From assembly GCA_946527725.1 (NCBI GenBank), contig CAMMYM010000009.1, positions 1-33,011 on the forward strand: DNA of 33,011 nucleotides. Direction: 5' to 3'. Under the pieces are notes generated by a model, which saw only the letters and a program-made list of their open reading frames with translations, made no database searches and was not told the DNA's origin. The DNA is from an uncultured Clostridia bacterium (GTDB taxonomy: Bacteria; Bacillota; Clostridia; Christensenellales; Aristaeellaceae). Positions within the stretch are counted from its first letter, which is position 1, and each line of letters starts with the position of its first letter. The position numbers were made by a program, and so were the translations under genes. This document shows positions 16,446 through 23,511 of the stretch, piece after piece.

Positions 16446-16480
16446 GGCATTGACGGAAAAGCCTGCAGGGAGGGAACGCC

Positions 16481-17164
16481 TTGAAAATCGGTATTGTTTC
16501 GGACACCCATGACCTTCTCCGCCGTGAAGTGATCACACACCTGGAGGGGTGTGACTGCATCCTTCATGCCGGGGATATCTGCAGCCGGGACATCCTGGAG
16601 CGGCTGGAGCAGATTGCGCCCGTGAAGGCGGTGCGGGGCAACAATGACAGGGGATGGGCAGATTCCCTGCCTTTGTTCCTGGATTTTGAACTCGGCGGGC
16701 TGCGGTTTTACATGACCCATAAAAAGAGCGACCTTCCCCGGAACCTGGATCCTTATGACCTGGTGATATTCGGTCATTCCCACCAGTATGCTTCCGACTG
16801 GCCGGAGACAGCCGGCAAAAGGCGGACGCTGCTGCTGAATCCGGGCAGTTGCGGCCCCCGCCGTTTCCTCCAGCCGGTTACCATGGCGATCCTGACGATT
16901 GAACCGGACGGCTGGACCGCAAAAAGGACAGAGATCCCGCACGCGCCGAGGGAAAAGGCGCCGAAGGCCGACAGCGGGGATATCCGCAAGCAGATTGAGG
17001 TGATCGTGCGGGATACGGACAGGGGATTATCCGTACAGGCCATCGCGCAGAAGCGCGGCTTTGATCCCGCCCTGGTTGAGCAGATTGCCAGGCTGTATGT
17101 GACGCATCCCGGCGTGACCGCGGACGGCATCATGACGAAGCTGGGCCTGCTGGGGAAGCTTTGA
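16481..17164 (+). CDS. YfcE/MJ0936-type metallophosphoesterase with C-terminal helical extension
   Basis: A 227-residue protein started at TTG 16481, which has GGGAGGG about 7 bases upstream and begins exactly at the conserved strand. Calcineurin-like metal motifs are IVSDTHD (D8, H10), ILHAGDIC, VRGNND, the histidine in YMTHKKS, and IFGHSHQ. Relatives hydrolyse phosphodiesters with Mn2+ or Ni2+. The usual length is 155-185 residues; here about 60 extra residues follow a polar linker near residue 160. That extension (LSVQAIAQKRGFDPALVEQI and onward) looks like helix-turn-helix or another small helical domain. The physiological substrate is unknown. The gene has its own promoter and runs convergent to the histidine kinase gene. 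Confidence 0.87.
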   Translation: MKIGIVSDTHDLLRREVITHLEGCDCILHAGDICSRDILERLEQIAPVKAVRGNNDRGWADSLPLFLDFELGGLRFYMTHKKSDLPRNLDPYDLVIFGHSHQYASDWPETAGKRRTLLLNPGSCGPRRFLQPVTMAILTIEPDGWTAKRTEIPHAPREKAPKADSGDIRKQIEVIVRDTDRGLSVQAIAQKRGFDPALVEQIARLYVTHPGVTADGIMTKLGLLGKL

Positions 17165-17180
17165 GAATAGACGCAATCCG

Positions 17181-17210
17181 AAAAAAAGAACGCCCGGCAG
17201 TCAGGCGTTC
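17181..17210 (-). terminator. Intrinsic terminator of the two-component operon
   Basis: Minus strand stem GAACGCC (17210-17204) with GGCGTTC (17194-17188), a 9-base loop, then seven T (17187-17181). The stem begins within the last codons of the kinase gene and its loop includes the stop codon. Confidence 0.88.
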
Positions 17211-18475
17211 AGCAGTACCGTAAAGCGCGTCCCCTCATCCCGGGAGCTGTCAACCCGGATGCGGCCGTGGTGCGTTTCCACGATGGAACGGGCGATGGCA
17301 AGGCCAAGGCCGGAGCCGCCGGTTTCACTGCCGTGGGCAGGGTCAGCCCGCCAGAAGCGGTCGAAGATTTTTTCCTGGTCTTCCGGCGCGATCGGTTCAC
17401 CTGTGTTGAAAACACAGATTTCCCGCTGCCTGCCCCGGCTTTTCAGGCTGATGGCAATGCGGCCGCCGTCGTCGGAATACTTCAGCGCGTTGGAGAGGAG
17501 AATCACAGCCAGCTGCTTAATCATCTCTTCGTTTCCTTCATATTCAATTCCTTCCGGGATATCTGTTTCCAAAGTTTTTCCGGCCTCATAGACCGTGCTC
17601 TCAAAGGGAAGGGTAACGTCCAGCAAAGCGTGGCCCAGGTCAAATGTTTTCATTTCGGCCCCGGCTTCGCTCCGGTCCATCCGTGCCAGCGTCAGGAGAT
17701 TGCGCACCAGAGCATCCGTGCGCCGGACTTCCGAGCGGATATAACCCAGGTATTCGTTCCGGCCGATTTCCTGCTCCAGCACTTCGGCATTGGCGGAAAT
17801 CACAGCCAGCGGCGTTTTCAGCTCGTGGCTTGCGTCGGATATGAACTGCTTCTGCCGCACAAAAGCGTCTTCCACCGGCCGAACCATCCTGCGGATCAGC
17901 AGCCAGGCCAGCGCTGACAGGAGCGCGCATGCGGCGGCGGCAATCAGGATCACGGAACGCAGGGTATCGGAGGCTGCCAGGCATTCCAGCCGTGCGTCCA
18001 GCACGGTCAGTTCCGTCCGCTTTCCTTTGCTTGTTTTCCGGTAGAACTGCGTGCCGATCCGGCCGCTTTCTTTTCCGTCGGCCAGGATATCCTCGGCAAT
18101 GGCTGCGATCTGCGCATCCGAATACAGGTCTTTCTTTTCAGCCGCCCAGGCGGATACAGTTCCGTTTTTATCAAGCGTGATGGTATAGAAATTGCTCAGC
18201 CCGGCGGCAGCAGCTTCCCGGCCGTTCCGGACAGCCTGCGGCTGGCCTTTCCTGCCGCGCGCTTCTTCCCAGTCGTCCCAGTCATCCCAGTCGTCATCAT
18301 CCCTGGAATATTTCAGTTTTCCGTGGCCGTCCGCCAGTTCTGCCAGGGCAGATTCCGCCTGCATGGTGATGTTCCGCTGGCTGGACAGGTGGATGGCGAT
18401 CACAATGCCCGCGGATACAAAAACCAGTACGGCGATTACCATGAGGGTCATGCGCAGGCGGAGACGTTTGATCAT
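17201..18475 (-). CDS. Two-component sensor histidine kinase with acidic Trp-Asp outside loop
   Basis: A 424-residue membrane kinase. Helix 1 covers about 9-29 and helix 2 about 174-194, enclosing a ~145-residue outside sensor domain. Residues 59-71 read DDDDWDDWDDWEE, a very acidic, tryptophan-spaced run, followed by a basic stretch. The cytoplasmic part has the phospho-acceptor H217 in FISDASHELKTPLAV, the N box LLSNALKYSDDGG and the G box GGSGLGLAIA. The ATG overlaps the response regulator stop (ATGA at 18475-18472), so the two genes are translationally coupled. An acidic sensor surface suggests binding of metal ions, cationic peptides or a basic protein; the adjacent secreted protein is lysine-rich. 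The signal is unproven. Confidence 0.92.
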   Translation of the reverse strand: MIKRLRLRMTLMVIAVLVFVSAGIVIAIHLSSQRNITMQAESALAELADGHGKLKYSRDDDDWDDWDDWEEARGRKGQPQAVRNGREAAAAGLSNFYTITLDKNGTVSAWAAEKKDLYSDAQIAAIAEDILADGKESGRIGTQFYRKTSKGKRTELTVLDARLECLAASDTLRSVILIAAAACALLSALAWLLIRRMVRPVEDAFVRQKQFISDASHELKTPLAVISANAEVLEQEIGRNEYLGYIRSEVRRTDALVRNLLTLARMDRSEAGAEMKTFDLGHALLDVTLPFESTVYEAGKTLETDIPEGIEYEGNEEMIKQLAVILLSNALKYSDDGGRIAISLKSRGRQREICVFNTGEPIAPEDQEKIFDRFWRADPAHGSETGGSGLGLAIARSIVETHHGRIRVDSSRDEGTRFTVLLNA

Positions 18476-19152
18476 GGTTCTTCCTCCAGGGCATATCCGA
18501 CACCGCGGGTAGCCCGGATCTTCATGCGTGACCCGATGAAGCCGAGCTTTTTCCGCAGGAAGGAGACATATACTTCCAGGTTGTTGTATTCCGCGTCGCT
18601 TTCCAGGCCCCAGACACGATCCTGCATCGTTTCCTTTGTGAGGATCTGCGCAGGATTGCGGAGGAACAGCTCCATCAGCTGGAATTCCTTTGCGCCGAGC
18701 TTCACTTCCGCGCCGCTTTCCGTGTTTTTCAGTTTCCCGTCCTTCTGTTCCAGCGCGATATCGCCGTATGCCAGGCGCATCACCGGGGCCTGTGTTCCCC
18801 GGCGGGTGATTGCATGCAGGCAGCTGATGAGCTCCGCGGACTCGAAGGGCTTGGGGAGGTAGTAATCCGCGCCGCTGTCAAGCCCGGTCAGCCTGTCCTC
18901 CAGGGCAGCCTTTGCGGTCAGGATCAGCACGGGCGTGGCGACCTTGTTCCGGCGAAGTTCGCGAAGCACAGAAAAACCGTCCATCCCGGGAAGCATCACA
19001 TCCAGGATAATGGCGTCATATTCGCTGCCCAGCGCCCAGTCCAGGCCGTCGTTTCCGTTATAGACCGGATCGGCGGTGATCCGTTCCTTTTCCAGCAGCC
19101 TGCAGATCGCCGCTGACAGTTTCCGCTCATCTTCCACCAATAAAACACGCAT
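18472..19152 (-). CDS. OmpR/PhoB-family response regulator
   Basis: A 226-residue regulator with an N-terminal receiver domain: acidic pair E7-D8, phospho-acceptor D51 in ILDVMLPGMDGF, Thr in LILTAKA, and Lys in YLPKPF. The C-terminal half is a winged-helix DNA-binding domain ending KIRATRGVGYALE, the standard wing signature of the OmpR/PhoB family. The ATG at 19152 has AGGAGG upstream. It is the first gene of the kinase operon, transcribed from 19201-19173. A direct repeat upstream of the neighbouring secreted gene (19963-19980) is the best candidate DNA target in this window. Confidence 0.94.
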   Translation of the reverse strand: MRVLLVEDERKLSAAICRLLEKERITADPVYNGNDGLDWALGSEYDAIILDVMLPGMDGFSVLRELRRNKVATPVLILTAKAALEDRLTGLDSGADYYLPKPFESAELISCLHAITRRGTQAPVMRLAYGDIALEQKDGKLKNTESGAEVKLGAKEFQLMELFLRNPAQILTKETMQDRVWGLESDAEYNNLEVYVSFLRKKLGFIGSRMKIRATRGVGYALEEEP

Positions 19153-19172
19153 CGTTCTTCCTCCATATCCGG

Positions 19173-19201
19173 ATCATACCACAGGGCCCCCCGAACAGCA
19201 A
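19173..19201 (-). promoter_or_regulatory. Promoter of the two-component operon
   Basis: Minus strand TTGCTG (19201-19196), a 17-base spacer and TATGAT (19178-19173), about 20 bases before the regulator ATG. A 9-base inverted repeat sits just upstream (19209-19227). Confidence 0.65.
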
Positions 19202-19208
19202 TAACGGA

Positions 19209-19227
19209 CTCCCGGAAATTCCGGGAG
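19209..19227 (-). repeat. Perfect inverted repeat between the secreted gene and the two-component promoter
   Basis: CTCCCGGAA-A-TTCCGGGAG, with 9-base arms. It is 15 bases past the stop of the lysine-rich protein gene and 7 bases upstream of the -35 of the regulator gene. It could end the secreted-protein transcript (the T-tail is poor) or act as an operator. Confidence 0.55.
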
Positions 19228-19241
19228 CCCGGGGATTGCAG

Positions 19242-19880
19242 TCAGATGCTTTTTGCGCCGGCCGAAGCGGAGAGGATCAGTACAAGCAGGTCATACTGCT
19301 CCTGCGTGATCTGCCCCTTCTCCAGCATTTCCTTCAGCAGCACGAGCACAGGGGATTCCGCTGCTTCTTCGCTGCCCGGGGCAGCGGGAGACGCTTCTTC
19401 CGCCTGCGAGGCTGCGGCGGACGTGCTTTCCGCATTCTGCTGCTTTGCATAGTTCTCAATGAACGCCTTGACGGTGTCATACACTTCCTGCGTGATGACC
19501 TTTTCTTTCAGCATCCAGTCCAGGTTGATCCACGTTCCGGACTTTCCGGTGCGCCAGTAGGCGTTTTTCCCGGACTTCCGGCTTTCGGAAGCCTTGTTCT
19601 TTTTGCTCTTCTGGCCCTGGCTGTTCTGCTTGTTTGAGGTAGTCTTGCTGTCCTGTTTGTCCTTTTTGCCCTGCTTCAGTTTCTGCTTTTTGCTGCTCTT
19701 GCTGTCCTGGGATGCGGCTTCCTGTTCGCCTTCCTCGGCCGGCTGAACCTGCTGCACCTCCTGGACGGCGGCAGCCGCGGCGGAATCCGCCGTTTCGTCC
19801 GCTGTTTCCGCCAGCGACGGTACTGAAAGGGTACCGGCCATCAGTGCCGCGGCCAAAAGCAGTGTCAGGATTTTTTTCAT
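19242..19880 (-). CDS. Secreted lysine-rich protein with two SHOCT-like helical hairpins
   Basis: A 212-residue exported protein. MKKILTLLLAAALMAGTLSVPSLAE is a clear signal peptide with likely cleavage after residue 24. An acidic/Ala/Gln part (25-60) precedes a Lys/Ser/Gln/Asn-rich disordered stretch (60-107). Two short similar modules follow: WINLDWMLKEKVITQEVYDT (117-136, continuing to 143) and residues 177-203 (LLKEMLEKGQITQEQYDLL). Each has the shape of a SHOCT hairpin: leucine helix, a Gly/Val-Ile-Thr-x-Glu turn and a second helix. SHOCT modules occur as short oligomerisation elements. The start at 19880 has GGAGG 8-9 bases upstream; the earlier ATG at 19895 overlaps that site and is rejected. 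The promoter carries a response-regulator-type direct repeat, so control by the adjacent two-component system is likely. Confidence 0.8.
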   Translation of the reverse strand: MKKILTLLLAAALMAGTLSVPSLAETADETADSAAAAAVQEVQQVQPAEEGEQEAASQDSKSSKKQKLKQGKKDKQDSKTTSNKQNSQGQKSKKNKASESRKSGKNAYWRTGKSGTWINLDWMLKEKVITQEVYDTVKAFIENYAKQQNAESTSAAASQAEEASPAAPGSEEAAESPVLVLLKEMLEKGQITQEQYDLLVLILSASAGAKSI

Positions 19881-19948
19881 GTTTTCAACCTCCATTCATG
19901 TTCTGTTTATCCTTTGCCGCCATCCTCTTTTTCCGGCGGCGATGACAG

Positions 19949-19980
19949 CATATATGAGAAAGCTTGAATGAAACTTGAAT
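19949..19980 (-). promoter_or_regulatory. Direct-repeat regulator site and -10 of the lysine-rich secreted protein gene
   Basis: On the plus strand CTTGAAT (19963-19969), GAAA, CTTGAAT (19974-19980): a perfect 7-base repeat with 11-base period, the spacing used by OmpR/PhoB-family dimers. On the minus strand it occupies the -35 position, 8 bases before a -10-like TATATG (19954-19949). There is no consensus -35, as expected of an activated promoter. Confidence 0.65.
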
Positions 19981-20050
19981 ATCCGGTTTTCCGGTGCGGT
20001 CTGGCCTGGCACTGCCTGAAACGGAGGACCGGACGCTCTTTTCTGCTGCC

Positions 20051-20080
20051 TTGACGGTGATCGGGAGAGTTTGATACAAT
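20051..20080 (+). promoter_or_regulatory. Promoter of the PrsW-like operon
   Basis: TTGACG (20051-20056), an 18-base spacer and TACAAT (20075-20080), about 30 bases before the small gene at 20111. Confidence 0.7.
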
Positions 20081-20110
20081 ATGTTGATATTATCAGCGGA
20101 GGCAAACACA

Positions 20111-20224
20111 ATGCTACTGGTATATATTGCAATTATTGCAATTTCTTTTCTGCTTGGCCTTACTGCCGCGAATTTCTGTATGCTGCTCCGCAAACGCAGG
20201 GAGCGGGAGGAACGCCGGCCATGA
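20111..20224 (+). CDS. Small membrane protein of 37 residues heading the PrsW-like operon
   Basis: A short gene starting at ATG 20111, with CGGAGG 8 bases upstream and a promoter just before it. It encodes a hydrophobic helix (LLVYIAIIAISFLLGLTAA) followed by a strongly basic tail (RKRRERE...RR). The tail should lie in the cytoplasm, with the N-terminus outside. The stop codon overlaps the start of the next gene (ATGA at 20221-20224), so translation is coupled. The overlap and the ribosome site make it a real gene despite its length. Its function is unknown; a single-helix basic peptide next to a membrane protein and a membrane protease could be a subunit, regulator or substrate. Confidence 0.7.
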   Translation: MLLVYIAIIAISFLLGLTAANFCMLLRKRREREERRP

Positions 20225-20847
20225 TCGAGTCCATTGAGAACGCTGTCCAGCTGGTATTACTGATTGCCTGCACCGTTTTGGCGGTGATGTACAATATCCG
20301 GCGAAACCCTCCGAACGGCGGCCTGTTGGTGCTGTTTTTCGGCAGCTACCTGCTGGGCGACCTGTACTGGCTGCTGTACCTGCTGTTCTACGGGCATACG
20401 CCGAAGATTTTTTATGTATCGGACCTGAGCTGGTATGCTGCATATGTATTCCTGCACCTGCTGCTCATGCGCCTTTCCACGGAGGAAGAACGGAAAACAC
20501 GCTGCCCCGCGGTATGGCTCCTGCCGGCCTTTACAACAGGAATGTGCATTTTCTATATGCAGTACGGGAGCTACATCAGCAACGTGATTGCGGCCGTACT
20601 GATGAGCCTGCTGCTGGTCCACTCTGCACGCGGACTGGTCCATATCCGGAAACATCCTGAGGCAGCTTCCCGGAAAATGCTTTATATTACAGTACTTGTA
20701 TTCTGCTTTATCGAATACTGTGCATGGACGGCCTCCTGCATCTGGGAGGGAGACACACTGGCGAATCCCTACCTGTGGCTTGACTGCGGGCTGACTGTAT
20801 GCATGGTTTTCATCCTGCCGGCTTTCAGGAAGGCGGTGGAAGCATGA
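20221..20847 (+). CDS. Seven-helix membrane protein of unknown function
   Basis: A 208-residue integral membrane protein with about seven hydrophobic segments (roughly 8-25, 35-60, 70-88, 98-118, 122-138, 152-172, 183-200) and short loops. I do not recognise a family. There are no catalytic motifs I can name; charged or polar residues inside the helices include a YLLGDLYWLLYLL block and a WLDCG block near the last helix. It starts at ATG 20221, overlapping the stop of the 37-residue gene, and its own stop overlaps the PrsW-like start (ATGA at 20844-20847). The three genes are therefore one tightly coupled unit, suggesting a membrane complex with the protease. Confidence 0.7.
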   Translation: MIESIENAVQLVLLIACTVLAVMYNIRRNPPNGGLLVLFFGSYLLGDLYWLLYLLFYGHTPKIFYVSDLSWYAAYVFLHLLLMRLSTEEERKTRCPAVWLLPAFTTGMCIFYMQYGSYISNVIAAVLMSLLLVHSARGLVHIRKHPEAASRKMLYITVLVFCFIEYCAWTASCIWEGDTLANPYLWLDCGLTVCMVFILPAFRKAVEA

Positions 20848-21515
20848 ATTATATCGAGAACATCTATATCTGCCTGGCTGCGCCGCTGCTGGTGGCACTC
20901 TTTGTCGTACACCGCTACCGAAGGCAGAGCCTGCTTTTTATTCTGGCAGGGATTACGGCATGCCTGTTTTCCTCCTATATCAGTACTTTTATCGCAAATG
21001 TGCTGGAGGCGGATCCACAATCCGCTTCCCTGGAGATTTCACCGGTTGTGGAAGAAATCATGAAACTGTTTCCGCTGGTCTTTTACCTGCTGGCGTTTGA
21101 ACCGCCCAAAGGGGAGATTACGGGGGAAGCGCTGATGATCGCCATTGGCTTCGCCACGCTGGAGAACACTTGCTACCTGATGAAGGGCGGGGCGGACAAT
21201 ACGCTGCGCCTGCTGCTCCGGGGATTCAGTACCGGAGCGATGCATGTAGCGTGCGGCGCGGCGATTTCGATCATCGTAACTGCGCTGTGGGACAGAATGT
21301 ACCTGCGGTATGCCGGTATGCTGGCGGCACTGTGCCTGGCCATAACCTGGCATGGGATTTTCAACATCCTCGTGAACCAGCAAGGCGCAGCTGCTGTGAT
21401 CGGTTTTGCGCTGCCGGTCCTGACGGGAATCGCTGTCGTGATGATCAGGCGCAGGATCTATGGTCCTCCGCCCCTCCAGGGAGCAGACGGGCCGGGAACG
21501 ATGCGCCAAGTATAA
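20844..21515 (+). CDS. PrsW-like glutamic intramembrane protease
   Basis: A 223-residue membrane protein with the motifs of the PrsW/CPBP-related glutamic protease group in order: EE-x-x-K at E70, E71, K74 (PVVEEIMKLFPL); FATLEN with E107; GFSTGAMH with H134; and WHGIFN with H170 and N174. These residues sit inside predicted helices, as expected for a proteolytic site within the membrane. In Bacillus, PrsW makes the first cut in the anti-sigma factor RsiW and so frees an ECF sigma factor. Here an ECF sigma gene lies about 4.3 kb downstream, but no RsiW-type gene is adjacent. The substrate is unknown; membrane proteins encoded nearby are candidates. The ATG overlaps the previous stop, with GGTGGAAG as ribosome site. 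Confidence 0.85.
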   Translation: MNYIENIYICLAAPLLVALFVVHRYRRQSLLFILAGITACLFSSYISTFIANVLEADPQSASLEISPVVEEIMKLFPLVFYLLAFEPPKGEITGEALMIAIGFATLENTCYLMKGGADNTLRLLLRGFSTGAMHVACGAAISIIVTALWDRMYLRYAGMLAALCLAITWHGIFNILVNQQGAAAVIGFALPVLTGIAVVMIRRRIYGPPPLQGADGPGTMRQV

Positions 21516-21590
21516 TACAGAAAATATACAAAGGGTAAAGGAAAACGTTTTAGGAAATTTCCGGTTTCCTGCCTCTTATCTGATGAATTC

Positions 21591-21599
21591 TGCTATAAG
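21591..21599 (+). promoter_or_regulatory. Possible extended -10 promoter before the 115-residue membrane protein gene
   Basis: TGC followed by TATAAG (21594-21599) is an extended -10 without a clear -35. It is 22 bases before the ATG at 21621, which leaves little room for a leader. Confidence 0.3.
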
Positions 21600-21620
21600 A
21601 AGGCGGCGGAGGTGCACAGA

Positions 21621-21968
21621 ATGAGAACGAACGAGGAAGTGATCCGGGCGGTACATATGCGGGCCGAAAAAATCCGGCAGAGGCAGGAACGCCAGCATAT
21701 GCTGTTTGCAGGAAGCGCCGGCGTGATTCTGGGCGGCCTGCTGCTGTTTATCATCCTGCGCGTCGACGGATTGCAGCACGAGGTTGTTGCGACCGGTTAT
21801 GCCGGCACTTCACTGCTTACCGACAGCACCGGCGGATTTGTTCTCGCGGCAGTCTTTGCCTTTATGGCCGGGGTGGTTGTCATGGTGATCATACAGGCAT
21901 GGCGGAAAAAGAACAGCAGCGAAGGCGTTTCCCGTAAGGACAGGAAAGACACAGGAGACAAGGAGTAA
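21621..21968 (+). CDS. Small two-helix membrane protein (candidate anti-sigma or regulator)
   Basis: A 115-residue protein. The ATG at 21621 is chosen because GGAGG lies 8 bases upstream; an in-frame GTG at 21612 overlaps that site. Residues 1-27 are charged and helical (EEVIRAVHMRAEKIRQRQER). Helix 1 covers about 28-47, a ~27-residue loop follows, helix 2 covers about 75-93, and a Lys/Arg/Asp tail ends the protein. The positive-inside rule puts both ends in the cytoplasm. I do not recognise a family. A short cytoplasmic helix before a membrane helix is a shape shared with anti-sigma factors, and an ECF sigma gene is in the same gene run, but this is only a suggestion. The next gene starts 47 bases downstream. 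Confidence 0.7.
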   Translation: MRTNEEVIRAVHMRAEKIRQRQERQHMLFAGSAGVILGGLLLFIILRVDGLQHEVVATGYAGTSLLTDSTGGFVLAAVFAFMAGVVVMVIIQAWRKKNSSEGVSRKDRKDTGDKE

Positions 21969-22015
21969 TTCAGCATCTGCGTCCGAGCTGTAAATGGAAG
22001 GCGGTTACGGGAAGC

Positions 22016-23479
22016 ATGGAAAAGGAAAAACAAAAATCCGGAAGGTTCAGCATCCTGATCCGCATTACGGCGGGAATTCTGGCTGTGATGATGATTGCAA
22101 CCGTTTTGCTGTACAGCCGTTCTGCCGTGACCCTGGACACAGAAACTTTTGAAGATAAGGAATCCCGCATTGCTGCGCGTGAGCTGGCCAGGGAAAATGA
22201 GTACATCAGCGATTCCCGTTTCGAACAGATGGCCGCTTATGCAAGTGACCTGCTGAACGGGCGCCGCACATATGAGGAAACGGAGCGCGCCGCCCAAATC
22301 GCTGTTGCCCAGAGCCGCTACGATGAAGCTGTCGCGCTGACGGAGCAGTCCGTTTCCCTTTATGAGGGGGATCATGAAGGACAGGGCAGGCTGTACCTGC
22401 GGCTCGGATATCTCTACATACTAAAAAACGACCACGAACAGGCGATGACATGGCTGGACCGGGGTCTTGCGCTTTTTGAATCGCCTGAGGCTTACATCAC
22501 CCGGGCACAGATCGAGATGGAGCGGGGTGACACGGAGGCTGCGCTGCGGGACGCTGACCGCGGCATGAAGGCAGCCGGGGATTCGGGTGCATTGCTTGCT
22601 GACCTGGTGAATATTTATGAAGAGGCAGGTCAATATGAGGTTTCTGCCGAAATGTATACAAAACTGATTGAACGGAACGGGGGAAACGAATACCTGTTAC
22701 ACCGCGCCTATTGCCTGACCAGCCTTGGCCGGATGGAAGAAGCATCGGAGGACAGGGAACGCTATGAAGCGGCTGGCGGAAAAGAGCTCGGTTCCGCGGA
22801 TGTTATGCTCGGGGTTGGCTGGATGCGCCTGCAGGACTATGCAAAAGCGGACGATTGCTTTGCCCGGGCGACAGGCGAGAGCTTTGACGACCAGGATTCC
22901 CTGCTGTACTACACGGTGCTGTGCGCCTATATGACAGAAAACTTTGACCGTGTCTGCATGTACGGCGATCAGCTGATCGAACGGATGCGCACGGGCGGGG
23001 AGAAAACAGATGAACCCACGAAAAAGAAGCAGCTGAGCGTATCGCTGATCAAGCCGGATCCTGCCGCTCTGTACCAGATGAACGGAGCCGGGCACCTTGC
23101 AAAAGGGGAGTATGCTGCGGCGGAGGAGCGCCTGACCGTGTGCCTGGAGATTACGCCGGACGATGCATTTGCCAGGTTCCTGCGGGGCACCAGCCGGATG
23201 GGCCAGGAAAAGTACGCGGAAGCGATTCCGGATTTTGACGCCGCAGTTGCCGCAGAGACGGAAACGGAACGGAGCCGCTTCAGCCGGGGCCTCTGCCGGG
23301 CCCAGACAAACGACCGGGAAGGCGCACTGGAGGATTTTGACTGGGTGGTACTGTACGGACAGGATGAAGAACTCTTTACAGAAGCAGGGCGGCAGATCCT
23401 TGTGCTGAACGGTACGATTCCCGCGAAAAACGCAGGAGACGCGGAAAACACCGAAAGAACGGAAGCCAGCGGCAGGTAA
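22016..23479 (+). CDS. Membrane-anchored TPR-repeat protein
   Basis: A 487-residue protein with a basic N-terminus and one membrane helix (about 13-34, ILIRITAGILAVMMIATVLL), so most of it is probably outside the membrane. From about residue 85 to 465 it consists of tetratricopeptide-like helix pairs, for example GRLYLRLGYLYILKNDHEQA, then AYITRAQIEMERGDTEAALR, and near the C-terminus ARFLRGTSRMGQEKYAEAI. TPR arrays bind partner proteins. A charged insert (about 330-345) interrupts the array. The start at ATG 22016 has only a weak GGGAAG site; translation may depend on the preceding gene, which ends 47 bases upstream. The following gene encodes a secreted TPR protein. Confidence 0.8.
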   Translation: MEKEKQKSGRFSILIRITAGILAVMMIATVLLYSRSAVTLDTETFEDKESRIAARELARENEYISDSRFEQMAAYASDLLNGRRTYEETERAAQIAVAQSRYDEAVALTEQSVSLYEGDHEGQGRLYLRLGYLYILKNDHEQAMTWLDRGLALFESPEAYITRAQIEMERGDTEAALRDADRGMKAAGDSGALLADLVNIYEEAGQYEVSAEMYTKLIERNGGNEYLLHRAYCLTSLGRMEEASEDRERYEAAGGKELGSADVMLGVGWMRLQDYAKADDCFARATGESFDDQDSLLYYTVLCAYMTENFDRVCMYGDQLIERMRTGGEKTDEPTKKKQLSVSLIKPDPAALYQMNGAGHLAKGEYAAAEERLTVCLEITPDDAFARFLRGTSRMGQEKYAEAIPDFDAAVAAETETERSRFSRGLCRAQTNDREGALEDFDWVVLYGQDEELFTEAGRQILVLNGTIPAKNAGDAENTERTEASGR

Positions 23480-23511
23480 CCTTGCCGCAGAAGATATCGG
23501 AGGTGAAGAAT

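Noticed and set aside
21540-21575. Terminator after the PrsW-like operon
   Set aside because: The short AGGAAA/TTTCCT pairing lacks a GC-rich stem and a following T-run.
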